Shown here: one piece after another, positions 8,660 through 18,132 of the stretch
Layout: each line of letters starts with the position of its first letter
Numbering within the stretch: position 1 is the first letter of the stretch
Source: Leptospira_A sp046736045
GTDB lineage: Bacteria; Spirochaetota; Leptospiria; Leptospirales; Leptospiraceae
Direction of reading: 5' to 3'
NCBI RefSeq assembly: GCF_046736045.1
Contig: NZ_CP177134.1
Span: 3,472,001-3,536,000 of the forward strand
Length of the DNA: 64,000 bases
The notes under the pieces: generated by a model
What the model was told of the DNA's origin: nothing
The model's input: only the letters and a program-made list of their open reading frames with translations
The model's database searches: none
Made by a program: the position numbers and the translations under genes

Positions 8660-10204
8660 ATGTCTGAATCAAATCCATCTTCGCAAAGTCCTTCCATTAC
8701 CGATATCAAACGAATTGCAGTTTGTGGCGGCTCCCTCGGCCGAGAGCGCAGATCCTTTATCAGAGGGCAAGTTGTGGATATAGGAATCACCGATTTGATG
8801 CGTGCCGAAGGGTTATGGGATTTGGTGACAGGATTATTTTCGGGAGATGAAAAACGAATCACTCCGTTTCTGGATTTTTCACTCGCGCCCGTGCGGAAAC
8901 CGGTGCTTCGTATCGAAGTTTATAATGAGTCGGGAACCAAAATTTTCAGTTCGGGAAAAGTGAAAGCGGACGAAGACGGATTTTTTTCCTGCGAGATCAG
9001 AGACCGCCTCCCCGTCGGCAAACATACGTTTCATGTGATCCTGGAAGGCCTGGACAGCTTCCGCCAATACTCGAAGGATCTGGCTCACCTCAATTCCACG
9101 GAAGACTCCATCCTGGGAAAAACAACGATCGTAGGAAAAGGAAAACTCAGAATCCTCGCCGAAGAATATTCCGGTTTTATAGTCACTTCCGATATTGACC
9201 AAACCTATCTTGCCACGGACATCCATTCGGGAAAAGGAAAGTTCTCCACATTATTCGAAACCCCTGAGCAAAAAAGAGCTCTGCCGGGAATGCCCGAACT
9301 TTACCGTCAATTGAGAAGAGGACTGGACAATGCGCCTCTCGCATTTATTTCAGCAAGCCCTCATTTTTTCCGAAGAACCATGCTTGCAACCATTGCCACT
9401 CATAAGATTGAAATCGAGTCTCTGCATTTAAAGTATCTGGAAGGAACGATCAAAGGTGTCTTTGACAAAGTCATCGATACGATTTTCAATCCGATTGATT
9501 TTTTGCAAAACGGGTTCAAACCGGCTTGGTCCAGAACTAAAAAATTTTTAGGTGCCTCCTACCAAAGCCTTTTCGATCAAATGTCTTATAAACTTTCCAT
9601 CTTGCTTTACGATCGGGTTTTTCAACCCACAAACTCAAAAGAAATATTGATGGGGGACAATACCGAATCGGACTATATGATCTTCACTCTTTACCAATTG
9701 ATTTGTTTGGGAAAAGTGGAAGGAGATGCTCTCGAAGACTATCTCTACGATTTGAATTTTTTAGGAAGAGACGCGATTACCAGGGATGCCGCCAGAAGAA
9801 TCCGTAAACTCGGAGAAGAGAATGTACGCATCCACGGTCGTATAAATCCGGTTACACTATCACTCATCAATCAAACGGAAAAAGGTCCGAAACATGAAGA
9901 AATGATCCGACTGGTGAAGGAAGCTTTGCCTGCCGGTGTCTGGGAACAGGTGTTTGGTGGTGAAGATGCATTTTTCGGAACGGAAAGTTCCATCGGAATG
10001 AGTGTCATCCTGCATGCACGCGGGCATTTGGAATTTACACAGGTGTTTCCGGTAGTGAGCGAAATGATAGGAAAATGGGTGGATGGGAAAGTGATTGATG
10101 AGACTCAGATACTGGGTCAGTTGGATAAACTTACCGTACCTGAGTTTGCAGAAGGAGATAGAAAGATGGTGAGAGATCTTTTGGAAAAAGCCTTTAAAGG
10201 TTAA
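8660..10204 (+). CDS. APP1-type (DUF2183) phosphatidate phosphatase-like protein
   Basis: A 514-residue HAD-superfamily phosphatase. The catalytic nucleophile motif DxDxT is present as Asp178-Ile-Asp180-Gln-Thr182 ('VTSDIDQTYLATD'). A Ser motif follows in 'FISASPHFFRR', and the late acidic motif is 'LMGDNTESDY' (about 330-339). These are hallmarks of the APP1/DUF2183 catalytic domain, known from yeast App1, which dephosphorylates phosphatidic acid. An N-terminal beta-rich domain (about 15-150, 'RRSFIRGQVVDIGITDLM') precedes the catalytic core. The C-terminal 100 residues are helical and lack a recognised domain. No signal peptide or membrane segment is visible, so it is likely cytoplasmic. 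The substrate in bacteria is not established; lipid phosphate is inferred from the family. It is monocistronic and divergent from ubiD. Confidence 0.85.
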   Translation: MSESNPSSQSPSITDIKRIAVCGGSLGRERRSFIRGQVVDIGITDLMRAEGLWDLVTGLFSGDEKRITPFLDFSLAPVRKPVLRIEVYNESGTKIFSSGKVKADEDGFFSCEIRDRLPVGKHTFHVILEGLDSFRQYSKDLAHLNSTEDSILGKTTIVGKGKLRILAEEYSGFIVTSDIDQTYLATDIHSGKGKFSTLFETPEQKRALPGMPELYRQLRRGLDNAPLAFISASPHFFRRTMLATIATHKIEIESLHLKYLEGTIKGVFDKVIDTIFNPIDFLQNGFKPAWSRTKKFLGASYQSLFDQMSYKLSILLYDRVFQPTNSKEILMGDNTESDYMIFTLYQLICLGKVEGDALEDYLYDLNFLGRDAITRDAARRIRKLGEENVRIHGRINPVTLSLINQTEKGPKHEEMIRLVKEALPAGVWEQVFGGEDAFFGTESSIGMSVILHARGHLEFTQVFPVVSEMIGKWVDGKVIDETQILGQLDKLTVPEFAEGDRKMVRDLLEKAFKG

Positions 10205-10220
10205 AACCCGGTTTCAAAAA

Positions 10221-11726
10221 TCACTTCTCCGGATCAAAAGAATAGGCTTCAATCAACGGCAGAGGCGAATTTACCTTACAAAACCGGTAACCAGTGAGGC
10301 AACCCTTGCCATCAACTGGCAAGGCAGTTGTCAATAGCCGGACAATTAATATCTCATCCGGATCAATCTTCCAGTTTTTTTTTGCTAAAAAATCAGGAAA
10401 CAACCGTTTTTCAGAAACCACAAACATAGTCTTTTCATACATCAGCGACTGTAGGTTTTTGGGAATGTTGGTATCGGTAAAAACTATATATTTTTTATTT
10501 ACCGATTTGAAATAATCCACCATGGTTTGTACGTTTTTGTCGGAACTTCGGATGAATTGGACAGCATATAACCACTGTTTGAAAGAAAAAAATACGGAAG
10601 AAACAATTATGAAAATACTGACCCAATAAAACAAAGTTTTTTTGGAATCAAGAAGCTCCTCAAAAAGTAAAAGTCCCAACACGAAAAGAAACGGGTATAC
10701 TCCAAAAAGATATCTGGCGGAAAGATGCCCTCCGTCATTAGGAGCTGTCATTAAGATCAAACTCATAGACAAAATGGAAATAGACAGATATAAGAAAGTA
10801 TATGACTTCCCGTCATTCCATAAACCCTTACGAATCGTAATGAATATAGAAAACAAAATCACCAAAGCCAAGTAAGGAGACTGATAAAAGAATCCCATTT
10901 TTTTACTTAACAGCAAATCGAAAATCAATTCATGACGGATCGGTTTGCCCATAGCAGGGTCGTCCATATTCAATATATATCGCAGACCCAAAGGATGGTT
11001 ATGTATCAAAGTATTTAAAATGAAAAAAGAAGTTAATATGATTAAAAATCCTGGCACCCAATAGTATAAGATTTGTTTTCTGATTTCCTTTCTAAACAGG
11101 AAACTCAAACCGGAAATGAAAGTAATGATGATGAGGAATTCGAGGCGGAAATAAACGGACAATCCGAAGAAAAGAGAAGAATATATCAGATTTGAATGTT
11201 GATCCGATTTTAAAAACTTCTGATAAAAATAAATACCTCCGTATAAAAAAAATAATCCTAAAGAATACTCGTGAATCACCAGGTTATAAACGAATACAGT
11301 GGTGCAAAAAAGATAAAGATATACAAATGAAACAACAAGCCATCGTCTTTTTGAAAACTCGGAAAACAAAAGGTATAAAAAAAACAAAGAACCTGAAAAA
11401 AATAAAACCTGAACCAGATAAATCGCCAGATTGGAATCAAACAATACTCTGGACAATGATACCACCAAAGGCAAATAAGGTGGGAAAACTATATAGTAAC
11501 GTGAATCCAAAACTCCTAAAAACGGAAATGAAATAGGTAAAAACTCCCCTTTCGGATCAAATTCTTTCCCCGGATAGGAAAACGAAAAATCGGAATATCC
11601 GGAATGGATCAAATCCATAACCTGAATCCACATAAATCCCGAATCCCCGTATACTATTTCAAAATTGGTTTTGATTCCGAAAAACAGAATCAAACTACTC
11701 AAAAAAAATAATAAATAAATCTTCAT
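10221..11726 (-). CDS. Polytopic membrane glycosyltransferase, GT-C/GT39-like
   Basis: A 501-residue integral membrane protein with about ten hydrophobic segments. The first segment is followed by an acidic pair in the first periplasmic loop ('VYGDSGFMWIQ', Asp28), the place where GT-C enzymes such as ArnT and PMT carry their catalytic Asp. The C-terminal 90 residues are soluble. These enzymes take a sugar from a polyprenyl phosphate carrier and transfer it on the periplasmic side; acceptor and sugar are unknown here. It lies 8 bases after the DPM1-GtrA fusion gene and is probably co-transcribed with it, which would supply both lipid-linked donor and transferase. The protein has no close named relative that I recognise. 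Confidence 0.75.
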   Translation of the reverse strand: MKIYLLFFLSSLILFFGIKTNFEIVYGDSGFMWIQVMDLIHSGYSDFSFSYPGKEFDPKGEFLPISFPFLGVLDSRYYIVFPPYLPLVVSLSRVLFDSNLAIYLVQVLFFSGSLFFLYLLFSEFSKRRWLVVSFVYLYLFCTTVFVYNLVIHEYSLGLFFLYGGIYFYQKFLKSDQHSNLIYSSLFFGLSVYFRLEFLIIITFISGLSFLFRKEIRKQILYYWVPGFLIILTSFFILNTLIHNHPLGLRYILNMDDPAMGKPIRHELIFDLLLSKKMGFFYQSPYLALVILFSIFITIRKGLWNDGKSYTFLYLSISILSMSLILMTAPNDGGHLSARYLFGVYPFLFVLGLLLFEELLDSKKTLFYWVSIFIIVSSVFFSFKQWLYAVQFIRSSDKNVQTMVDYFKSVNKKYIVFTDTNIPKNLQSLMYEKTMFVVSEKRLFPDFLAKKNWKIDPDEILIVRLLTTALPVDGKGCLTGYRFCKVNSPLPLIEAYSFDPEK

Positions 11727-11734
11727 AAATTAAA

Positions 11735-12877
11735 TCAGGACTTCCAAGTGAAATTGCGGTTTAGAAAATAATTGGTTGCAGTTGCAAGAATGATTCCAAC
11801 GATATTTCCGATATAAGTGATCCAATAGGATAAAACTTCGGGATAATTCGTTTGGAAATATTTCACAAGAAAAAACCAAGTTGAGAATTGAATTAAAAAA
11901 CCCAAAAGGCTGATCGCATTGAATTTTAAAAATCCGATCGCATTGTCCAGAAAACCTGTATTTCTTCGATTGGAAAAAGTCCAAAAATTATTTAATATAT
12001 AATTCGACAATACGCTCAATTCGAATCCGAAACCGATGGCCCCTGACGGTAGTGAAATTGCAGACTGAACCTGACTTGAAACATTGATCGCCAAAATATT
12101 GTTATATGCGAACTGTCCTCCCAAATTGACAAGAACTCCCGACAATCCGGTTAATCCGTATTTGATAAATTCAATCGACACGAAAGAGCCGAATCTCATT
12201 TCAAATAATGCAATCAGATATTGCTGCATCACAGAACCGGAAAGTTTTGTTTCTCCGTGGTTTCTTTTGCGGAATGCATACCCTACTTCACTTACATTCA
12301 GTCCCTTAGTTCTGCCCAAAAACTCCAAAAGAATTTTAAATCCTCTCGGATTGATTTTGGATTTTGCAGTTTCAAAAACATCTCTGCGCAATATAAAAAA
12401 CCCACTCATGGGATCGGTTGTAGGAAGGGGTAAAAATATCTTGGCCAGTAATGTCGCAGAATAACTGATAAACTTTCGTATTGGAGACATTTCCCCATAA
12501 CTTCCATTATCCACTCTGCGCGATCCGATCACAATATCGGATGAAGATAATTTGGAAATCATCTCGGGAAGAATGTTTTCATCGTGTTGGAGATCGGCAT
12601 CCATTACCCCGAGGTATTCCCCTTGTGCAGATGCCATTCCGGTTAGTACCGCAGAGCTTAAGCCCTTTTCATGAATTCTGCGGATCAATCTTACGGAGGG
12701 AAATTCCTTTTCTTTGGTTTGAAACCATTTCCAAGTTAGATCGGGGGAATCATCATCAACAATGATGATTTCATAATCTATTTTTTCCGATTTGAACAGG
12801 CTGGTTAATTTGGGAAGAAGGAGGATTAAATTTTCCTTTTCATTATAAGTTGGCAAAATAAGGGAAAATTGAGGCAT
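11735..12877 (-). CDS. Polyprenyl-phosphate glycosyltransferase (DPM1-like GT2) fused to a GtrA domain
   Basis: A 380-residue fusion. Residues 1-225 are a GT2 catalytic domain of the dolichyl/undecaprenyl-phosphate mannosyltransferase type: 'LILPTYNEKENL', 'IIVDDDSPD', 'GVMDADLQHDENI' (the metal-binding DxD) and 'VIGSRRVDNGSYG'. Residues about 240-378 form a four-TM GtrA domain ('FIKYGLTGLSGVLVNLG', 'LSNYILNNFWTFSNRR', 'NYFLNRNFTW'), the family linked to flipping lipid-linked sugars. One protein would therefore make and translocate a polyprenyl-P-hexose, feeding the GT-C enzyme encoded 8 bases downstream. In phage gtr systems these functions are on separate proteins (GtrB, GtrA). Upstream, a palindrome sits in the divergent intergenic region. 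Confidence 0.92.
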   Translation of the reverse strand: MPQFSLILPTYNEKENLILLLPKLTSLFKSEKIDYEIIIVDDDSPDLTWKWFQTKEKEFPSVRLIRRIHEKGLSSAVLTGMASAQGEYLGVMDADLQHDENILPEMISKLSSSDIVIGSRRVDNGSYGEMSPIRKFISYSATLLAKIFLPLPTTDPMSGFFILRRDVFETAKSKINPRGFKILLEFLGRTKGLNVSEVGYAFRKRNHGETKLSGSVMQQYLIALFEMRFGSFVSIEFIKYGLTGLSGVLVNLGGQFAYNNILAINVSSQVQSAISLPSGAIGFGFELSVLSNYILNNFWTFSNRRNTGFLDNAIGFLKFNAISLLGFLIQFSTWFFLVKYFQTNYPEVLSYWITYIGNIVGIILATATNYFLNRNFTWKS

Positions 12878-12910
12878 AGCGATACCAATAAAAAAATATT
12901 TACGGGCCGA

Positions 12911-12935
12911 ATGGTCAACTTGTAATTTTGACCAT
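12911..12935. promoter_or_regulatory. Perfect 8-bp inverted repeat in a divergent intergenic region (possible operator)
   Basis: In the 117 bases between the divergent genes starting at 12877 (minus) and 12995 (plus), ATGGTCAA (12911-12918) and TTGACCAT (12928-12935) form a perfect inverted repeat with a 9-base spacer. Each arm read outward contains TTGACC, which looks like a -35 hexamer, but neither side has a convincing -10 at 16-18 bases. It could be a binding site for a dimeric regulator or a short RNA hairpin. There is no T-run next to it, so an intrinsic terminator is unlikely. Confidence 0.4.
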
Positions 12936-12994
12936 ACAAATCCGTTTTTATCGTGACAAAGAAGATGGCAGGAAAATATTTCTAACTAAGATTT

Positions 12995-14482
12995 ATGAGT
13001 GATAAAACCAATGTTCGCTTCGCACTTAGTTACCAAAACATTTCCTTATATATAATAGTTCCCATCTTCATTCTGATCGGAATTTATTTCCGGGCTCATA
13101 ATCTGGATCTTCAATCTCTCTGGGCCGATGAACTTTTTTCCGTATTGAATGCATCCCTTCCCGATCTGTCGGATACTTTAAAATCATTCCAACAGGAAAC
13201 AAATCCGCCACTGCATGGAATTTTTCTGCACTATTGGATTCATTATTTTTCCAATTCACCTGTTTCCGTTAGGTCTCTAAGTCTGTTATTCGGGATTCTT
13301 TCCCTATTGACTCTGGCGGTCAAATTTTACAGATCCAAAAAAGATTCGGATCTGTATTCTTTTATCTTTTTTGCCGCGAGTTTCGGAGGAGTGTATTATT
13401 CCCAGGAAGCGAGAGCGTATACGATGTTGGTATTTTTTTCCATCCTTCTCACAATCTGCTTCTTCAAACTGATTGCGGATTCCAAAGAAAAACCGAACTT
13501 GAAAATATACGGTATTTTCATCCTTCTGGGAACTTTATCGTCTTACGCGCATTATTTCGGACTTTTATATTCCGCTCATTTGTATTTGTTATTATTTATC
13601 TATTTTATTATAAAAAAACAATTCAAACAAATTCCTTTTCTCCTGATTTTCGGAATCTTTCAGTTGATACTGTTTTTTCCTGAAATTTACAAACTGTTGT
13701 TTCTATTGCCTGAAACGGATCGGATTTCATGGATTCCTTCCACGGGGATATTCGTATTTTTTGAAATCTTCAATTATACTTTTTTTTCACTTCCCTACAA
13801 AGGAATTCAGATCCTTCTTGTTTGCCTGATCACTTATATCTCGTTACTTGCAATCAATGCCAAAACGATCATTTCTTTTTTGCGTGATGAATCAAATTCC
13901 AAAGCAAAAGATAATCTATATCTATCGGGAGGATTGATTTTATTATTTCTTTCCTCAACTTATATCATCTCCATATATAAGCCTATCTTAACCGGAAGAA
14001 ACCTTTTGGTTTTGTCTTATCCGTTAATTTTATTTGTTTCAACAACAATTGAAATATTTTTAAAACCGAAGAGAAATGCGAAGCTGATTATGGTTTGTCT
14101 ATTCTCATTATTTTTCATTCATTCCTTTACAAGAAGTTATTATAAACCTTTCAAGGAACATTACAAACAAACAGTGACTTATCTTTTGTCGGAAGCAAAA
14201 GGATCAAGTATCTATTCCTACGGTGAGGATCGATTTTTTAATTATTATTTTCAGCAGATGACGCAACACAATCATATGCATGTTTTGACATTTCCGAAAA
14301 AGGAAACCAAACTAGACCTAGCAGTAGTTAGATCTCTAAAAAAAGGTCAGAAAATATTTTTAGTGGAATCCGGAATGCAATCCGTATTTCCGGAAGAGGA
14401 TCGCAAAGAATTGGAAAAAGAAGCAAACAATACCCAAATGATTCCCATCTGGGGAATCAAGGTATATGTGCTTACCAAATGA
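12995..14482 (+). CDS. Polytopic membrane glycosyltransferase, GT39-like
   Basis: A 495-residue membrane protein of the GT-C fold. After the first membrane helix comes 'LDLQSLWADELFSVLNAS', the loop with the paired acidic residues Asp-Glu that marks GT39/ArnT-like enzymes, followed by 'NPPLHGIFLHYWIHYF' and 'YYSQEARAYTMLVFFSILL', both typical of this family. About ten membrane segments and a short soluble C-terminus follow. Expected action: transfer of a sugar from polyprenyl phosphate to a periplasmic glycan, lipid or protein. The gene is divergent from the GT2-GtrA gene and convergent with the GT2 gene at 14485, with only 2 bases between the two stop codons. No Shine-Dalgarno sequence stands out before the ATG. 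Confidence 0.85.
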   Translation: MSDKTNVRFALSYQNISLYIIVPIFILIGIYFRAHNLDLQSLWADELFSVLNASLPDLSDTLKSFQQETNPPLHGIFLHYWIHYFSNSPVSVRSLSLLFGILSLLTLAVKFYRSKKDSDLYSFIFFAASFGGVYYSQEARAYTMLVFFSILLTICFFKLIADSKEKPNLKIYGIFILLGTLSSYAHYFGLLYSAHLYLLLFIYFIIKKQFKQIPFLLIFGIFQLILFFPEIYKLLFLLPETDRISWIPSTGIFVFFEIFNYTFFSLPYKGIQILLVCLITYISLLAINAKTIISFLRDESNSKAKDNLYLSGGLILLFLSSTYIISIYKPILTGRNLLVLSYPLILFVSTTIEIFLKPKRNAKLIMVCLFSLFFIHSFTRSYYKPFKEHYKQTVTYLLSEAKGSSIYSYGEDRFFNYYFQQMTQHNHMHVLTFPKKETKLDLAVVRSLKKGQKIFLVESGMQSVFPEEDRKELEKEANNTQMIPIWGIKVYVLTK

Positions 14483-14484
14483 TC

Positions 14485-15288
14485 TTACAGCCAATTCGCT
14501 CCGCGAGGGATGAATTTTTCAGGGATGTCTTTTGAGAAAAAATCTTTTTTGGGAGCAAACCAATTGTAATAGATGATGTGACGAAGTGCTGCGACACCAT
14601 CCTTCCATGTGATTTTTTTGCCTTCCAGATAATTGCGAGGATAATAAGAGATGGGAAATTCCTGGACTCTTACTTTCAATCTTCCCACTTTCGCAGTCAC
14701 TTCCGGCTCAAATCCAAATCGTTTTGATTCCAAATGAATGTTTTTAATAATCTCTGAGCGAAAAACTTTATAACATGTTTCCATATCGGTAAGATAAAGG
14801 CCGCTTAAAAAATTCGATAGAATGGTAAGGAAACGATTGATCAGATAATGAAACGTGCGGTGAACCTGCCTGCCGTCTTTTTTAAAACGAGAACCAAAAA
14901 CTACATCCGCTTTACCCGAAGCAACAGGTTCAATCAACATGGGAATTTCTTCCATGTCGTATTCAAAATCTGCATCTTGAACGATAATGATATCTCCTGT
15001 CGCTGCCTGGATTCCTCTTTGTAAGGCTGCACCCTTGCCTTGGTTTTTTTCCTGGAAAATCAACTGGTGTTCCGATCGAAAAGAAAACTGTTTCAAAATA
15101 GTTCGGGATTCATCTTTGGAACAATCGTCGATAAAAACCAACTCTTTTGCAGTAGGAATTTTCAATGCGTCAATCTTTTCTAAAAAATCAAATAGATGAC
15201 CTGCTTCGTTATAAATAGGAATAATGAGAGATGTTTTGGGTAGTTTCGATTTTGTTAATTTTGTCATTTTCGGTTTAGACGATGCCAT
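14485..15288 (-). CDS. GT2 glycosyltransferase, polyprenyl-phosphate mannosyl/glucosyltransferase-like
   Basis: A 267-residue GT-A fold enzyme of the DPM1-like branch. Motifs: 'TSLIIPIYNEAGHLFDFL', 'LVFIDDCSKDESRTIL', 'GKGAALQRGIQAATGD', 'IIVQDADFEYD' (DxD) and 'VVFGSRFKKDGRQVHR'. The tail 'YYPRNYLEGKKITWKDG' is common in enzymes annotated as glycosyltransferase next to dolichyl-P-mannose synthases. It has no membrane helices, so it would act at the inner face of the membrane. It begins with a basic N-terminal extension of about 15 residues rich in Lys, Ser and Thr. It probably makes a lipid-linked hexose used by one of the neighbouring GT-C enzymes. Confidence 0.88.
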   Translation of the reverse strand: MASSKPKMTKLTKSKLPKTSLIIPIYNEAGHLFDFLEKIDALKIPTAKELVFIDDCSKDESRTILKQFSFRSEHQLIFQEKNQGKGAALQRGIQAATGDIIIVQDADFEYDMEEIPMLIEPVASGKADVVFGSRFKKDGRQVHRTFHYLINRFLTILSNFLSGLYLTDMETCYKVFRSEIIKNIHLESKRFGFEPEVTAKVGRLKVRVQEFPISYYPRNYLEGKKITWKDGVAALRHIIYYNWFAPKKDFFSKDIPEKFIPRGANWL

Positions 15289-15426
15289 ATTTATTACTAA
15301 TTTAACGTTTCCGGTATATCGTCAATGGTTTAAAGAAAAGATAAAAAAGATGATACGGTCCGAAAAAACGGGTGAAAGAATCTCTGGACAAACGAAGAAA
15401 GATTCAAATACTCATCTTTGTAAACA

Positions 15427-16392
15427 ATGAAATCTCCTCTTCCTAAAATCAGTGTGATAGCCCCTTTTTATAATGAAGAGACCGGGGCAAAAGAATTTTT
15501 TTTCAGAGTGGAGTCCGTCCTTTCCAAACTCCCCTACACATATGAAATCATTACAATCAATGACGGAAGTAAAGATAAAACCTTAACGATATTACTCGCA
15601 GAACAAAAAAGAAATCCTAAAATCAAAGTGCTTAATTTTTCCAGAAACTTCGGCAAAGAAGCGGCGCTGTCGGCGGGACTTACATTTAGTACGGGAAATA
15701 TGGTCATTCCCATAGACTCCGATTTGCAAGATCCTCCCGAAATCATTCCGGATATGATTCAAAAATGGAAAGAAGGTTATGAAGTTATTTATGCCAAACG
15801 TAAAGAAAGAGCGGGAGAATCCTGGTTCAAAAAACTAACTGCCAAATTTTTTTATAAAAGCATCAGCTATATGAGTGACGTTGATATTCCGAAAGATGTG
15901 GGGGATTTCCGCCTAATGGACAGAAAGGTGGTAGATGCCATCAATCATCTTGGAGAACGGAACAGATTCATGAAAGGAATATTTGCCTGGGTTGGATTCA
16001 GACAGGCGTTTATCGAATATGACAGAGATGCCAGATTTGAAGGAAATACAAAGTGGAATTACTGGAAATTATGGAATTTCGCTTTGGATGGAATTTTGAT
16101 GTTTAGCACGACACCGCTGAAAATCTGGAGTTATATCGGATTCATCGTTTCAGGATTTGCCTTTTTTTATTTAATATTCCGAATCATACGCGTTTTGATC
16201 CGTGGAGTGGATGTCCCAGGATACGATTCCACCATTGTAATCGTACTTTTTTTGGGCGGGATTCAGCTGATAGGCATCGGTGTGTTAGGTGAGTATATAG
16301 CGAGAATGTTTCACGAAGTGAAACAAAGACCACTCTACTTAATCAGCGATGCCATCGGATTTGAGAACAAACCGAAAAAGAAAAACAAATAG
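15427..16392 (+). CDS. GT2 polyprenyl-phosphate glycosyltransferase with two C-terminal TM helices (GtrB/ArnC type)
   Basis: A 321-residue enzyme with a cytoplasmic GT2 domain (1-225) and two C-terminal membrane helices (about 232-255 and 265-290), the architecture of GtrB/ArnC-type undecaprenyl-phosphate sugar transferases. Motifs: 'ISVIAPFYNEETGAKEFF', 'ITINDGSKDKTL', 'NFGKEAALSAGLTFSTG', 'IPIDSDLQDPPEIIPDM' (DxD-like) and 'DVGDFRLMDRKVVDAINHL'. The C-terminal 'LGGIQLIGIGVLGEYIARM' is highly typical. Likely reaction: UDP- or GDP-sugar plus undecaprenyl phosphate to lipid-linked sugar. It is convergent with the GT39-like gene at 16396 (3 bases apart). The 138-base divergent region before it contains no promoter I can support. 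Confidence 0.92.
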   Translation: MKSPLPKISVIAPFYNEETGAKEFFFRVESVLSKLPYTYEIITINDGSKDKTLTILLAEQKRNPKIKVLNFSRNFGKEAALSAGLTFSTGNMVIPIDSDLQDPPEIIPDMIQKWKEGYEVIYAKRKERAGESWFKKLTAKFFYKSISYMSDVDIPKDVGDFRLMDRKVVDAINHLGERNRFMKGIFAWVGFRQAFIEYDRDARFEGNTKWNYWKLWNFALDGILMFSTTPLKIWSYIGFIVSGFAFFYLIFRIIRVLIRGVDVPGYDSTIVIVLFLGGIQLIGIGVLGEYIARMFHEVKQRPLYLISDAIGFENKPKKKNK

Positions 16393-16395
16393 TTC

Positions 16396-18132
16396 TTATT
16401 TTTTTTTCATTACATACAGAATGGGAATTCCCATTCTCTCTACGGTATGAACGATTTCTCCCGAAAATCGTTCAGGTATATGGTACAATCTTGTTGTAAG
16501 CAAATAATCGGCATTCTGTAAAGTTCCCTCATATTGGAACTTTTGTTTTCCTGAATGAACGTACATTTCAAATCTTGTTATCGTATGAAAATTTTCTTCA
16601 CTGAAAAGGTTTTTTAAATTTATAGAACGTGCAAAATTTATAAACCCCCTTTCCGATTCTAAATATTCTTTCGGGTTTAAGTAATAATCCGTTTGTTGTG
16701 CTGATGCGCAACTGGCCACTTTCACTTGTTTGGGATCATTTTTCAAATCTTCCTTCAACCATAGACTACCCTCTTTCAAACTGGTCGCCCAATATTCCAC
16801 ATCAAAAAGTTCGGATCCCTTTTTCATTCCACCCGCAAAAGTTCTGTTAAAGTATACATACTCATACGGATGCATCCGAACCATAATGACCCAAGTATCC
16901 AGGAGCAGTAAAAAAAACAAAATACAGATAGCGGAAATAGTTTTTTTAGGGAAACGATTTAAAAATTCCCAAGAAATTGCGGTTAAAACAAGAATGATGG
17001 GCGGAATTAGAAAAAACACCTGCCTGTAACCATTATATAACACCGGTTTTTTGACAAAAATGATAAGCAGTGCTCCGAACCCGGCAGCAGCCAAAAGGAA
17101 AGTTTCGCTGGAAAGAAAAAATGAATATTTTTTTCGACCTTCCAAGTTGCCTTTATTTTTAAACAATTTCCAAACATACCAACCGACTGCGGCAATGGAA
17201 ACAATCAGAAGAAGAAAAAACCAATCAGGCAATGTATAGGAGAAAAAAATGGGAAGATAAGCTCTACCGATCTCAGGTGCGATAATGTCTTTTCCAGCTG
17301 TTAAAACAGTTCCATTCCAAGGAAAAGAAGACATGGTTTTGAATACTTGAATCAAACCAGCAGTCGGTTTTCTAAGAAGAAAAGGCCAAAAAAGAACTGT
17401 AACAAAATAGGAACCTAACAAAAAACAAACGGAAGAAATGATCCAATTTCGGAAAGTCGAAACCGACAACCCCTTCCGATTGTACAACTTGATACCGATT
17501 CCCAGTATAAATATCGGCCAAAGTAAAATTCCCAAAATTCGGATTCCGATCGCCAAACCGGTGAATACGACAAACAAAACAAACCATTTTCGCGGATTTT
17601 CATTTTCTCTGAAGAACCGAAAGAAAAAATACAAAGCCCCCAGATAAAAACTGGAAAAGGGAATATCTTTCGGATTAAAAAACAAATGACCGGTATATTC
17701 CGGAATCGCAAGTAAAAATAAAACAGCAAGGATTCCTACCGTTCGGGAATAGATGGTTTCACCGATGCGATATAAGAAATAATATCCCAAAAGCCCGATC
17801 CATCCGTTAACAATATGACGTAATTCGTGTATCCCTTCCAAGCCGCCGATTAAACTAAAAAGATGAACAATCGACTGTGTGAGCACATCGAAGAAACCAC
17901 CGTAATTGAAAAGGTCCCTATAAATCAATGCAGAAGGATTTTTCCCGAAAGATTCGTAAAAGTATAAGATGAAGTTTCCGTAATTTTTATGAACTTCTTC
18001 ATCATAACTGATCCCGTAATGATCGTGTAAAAAATATATAACTAGAAAAGAAATTGATAAAAATATAACAAAAGGAAAATCAAAAATCTTTTTAAATTTA
18101 AGAAAGGAAAAAGGAATTTTATTGATACTCAT
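16396..18132 (-). CDS. Polytopic membrane glycosyltransferase, GT39/ArnT-like
   Basis: A 578-residue GT-C protein. The first membrane helix (about 20-36) is followed by 'HDHYGISYDEEVHKNYGN', with acidic Asp44-Glu45-Glu46 at the GT39 catalytic position. About ten further helices follow, then a soluble C-terminus of about 130 residues. An open frame extends upstream to a GTG at 18153, but ATG at 18132 is preferred because GGAG sits about 8 bases before it. This start leaves a 14-base overlap with the dehydrogenase gene upstream. 'NPSALIYRDLFNYGGFFD' and 'HIVNGWIGLLGYYFLYRIG' in the N-terminal third resemble ArnT-like proteins of spirochaetes. Donor and acceptor are unknown. Confidence 0.85.
   Translation of the reverse strand: MSINKIPFSFLKFKKIFDFPFVIFLSISFLVIYFLHDHYGISYDEEVHKNYGNFILYFYESFGKNPSALIYRDLFNYGGFFDVLTQSIVHLFSLIGGLEGIHELRHIVNGWIGLLGYYFLYRIGETIYSRTVGILAVLFLLAIPEYTGHLFFNPKDIPFSSFYLGALYFFFRFFRENENPRKWFVLFVVFTGLAIGIRILGILLWPIFILGIGIKLYNRKGLSVSTFRNWIISSVCFLLGSYFVTVLFWPFLLRKPTAGLIQVFKTMSSFPWNGTVLTAGKDIIAPEIGRAYLPIFFSYTLPDWFFLLLIVSIAAVGWYVWKLFKNKGNLEGRKKYSFFLSSETFLLAAAGFGALLIIFVKKPVLYNGYRQVFFLIPPIILVLTAISWEFLNRFPKKTISAICILFFLLLLDTWVIMVRMHPYEYVYFNRTFAGGMKKGSELFDVEYWATSLKEGSLWLKEDLKNDPKQVKVASCASAQQTDYYLNPKEYLESERGFINFARSINLKNLFSEENFHTITRFEMYVHSGKQKFQYEGTLQNADYLLTTRLYHIPERFSGEIVHTVERMGIPILYVMKKK

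Noticed and set aside
11192..11536. Plus-strand Lys-rich open frame opposite the GT-C gene
   Set aside because: The Lys/Asn/Thr richness is the antisense image of Phe/Leu codons of a membrane protein.
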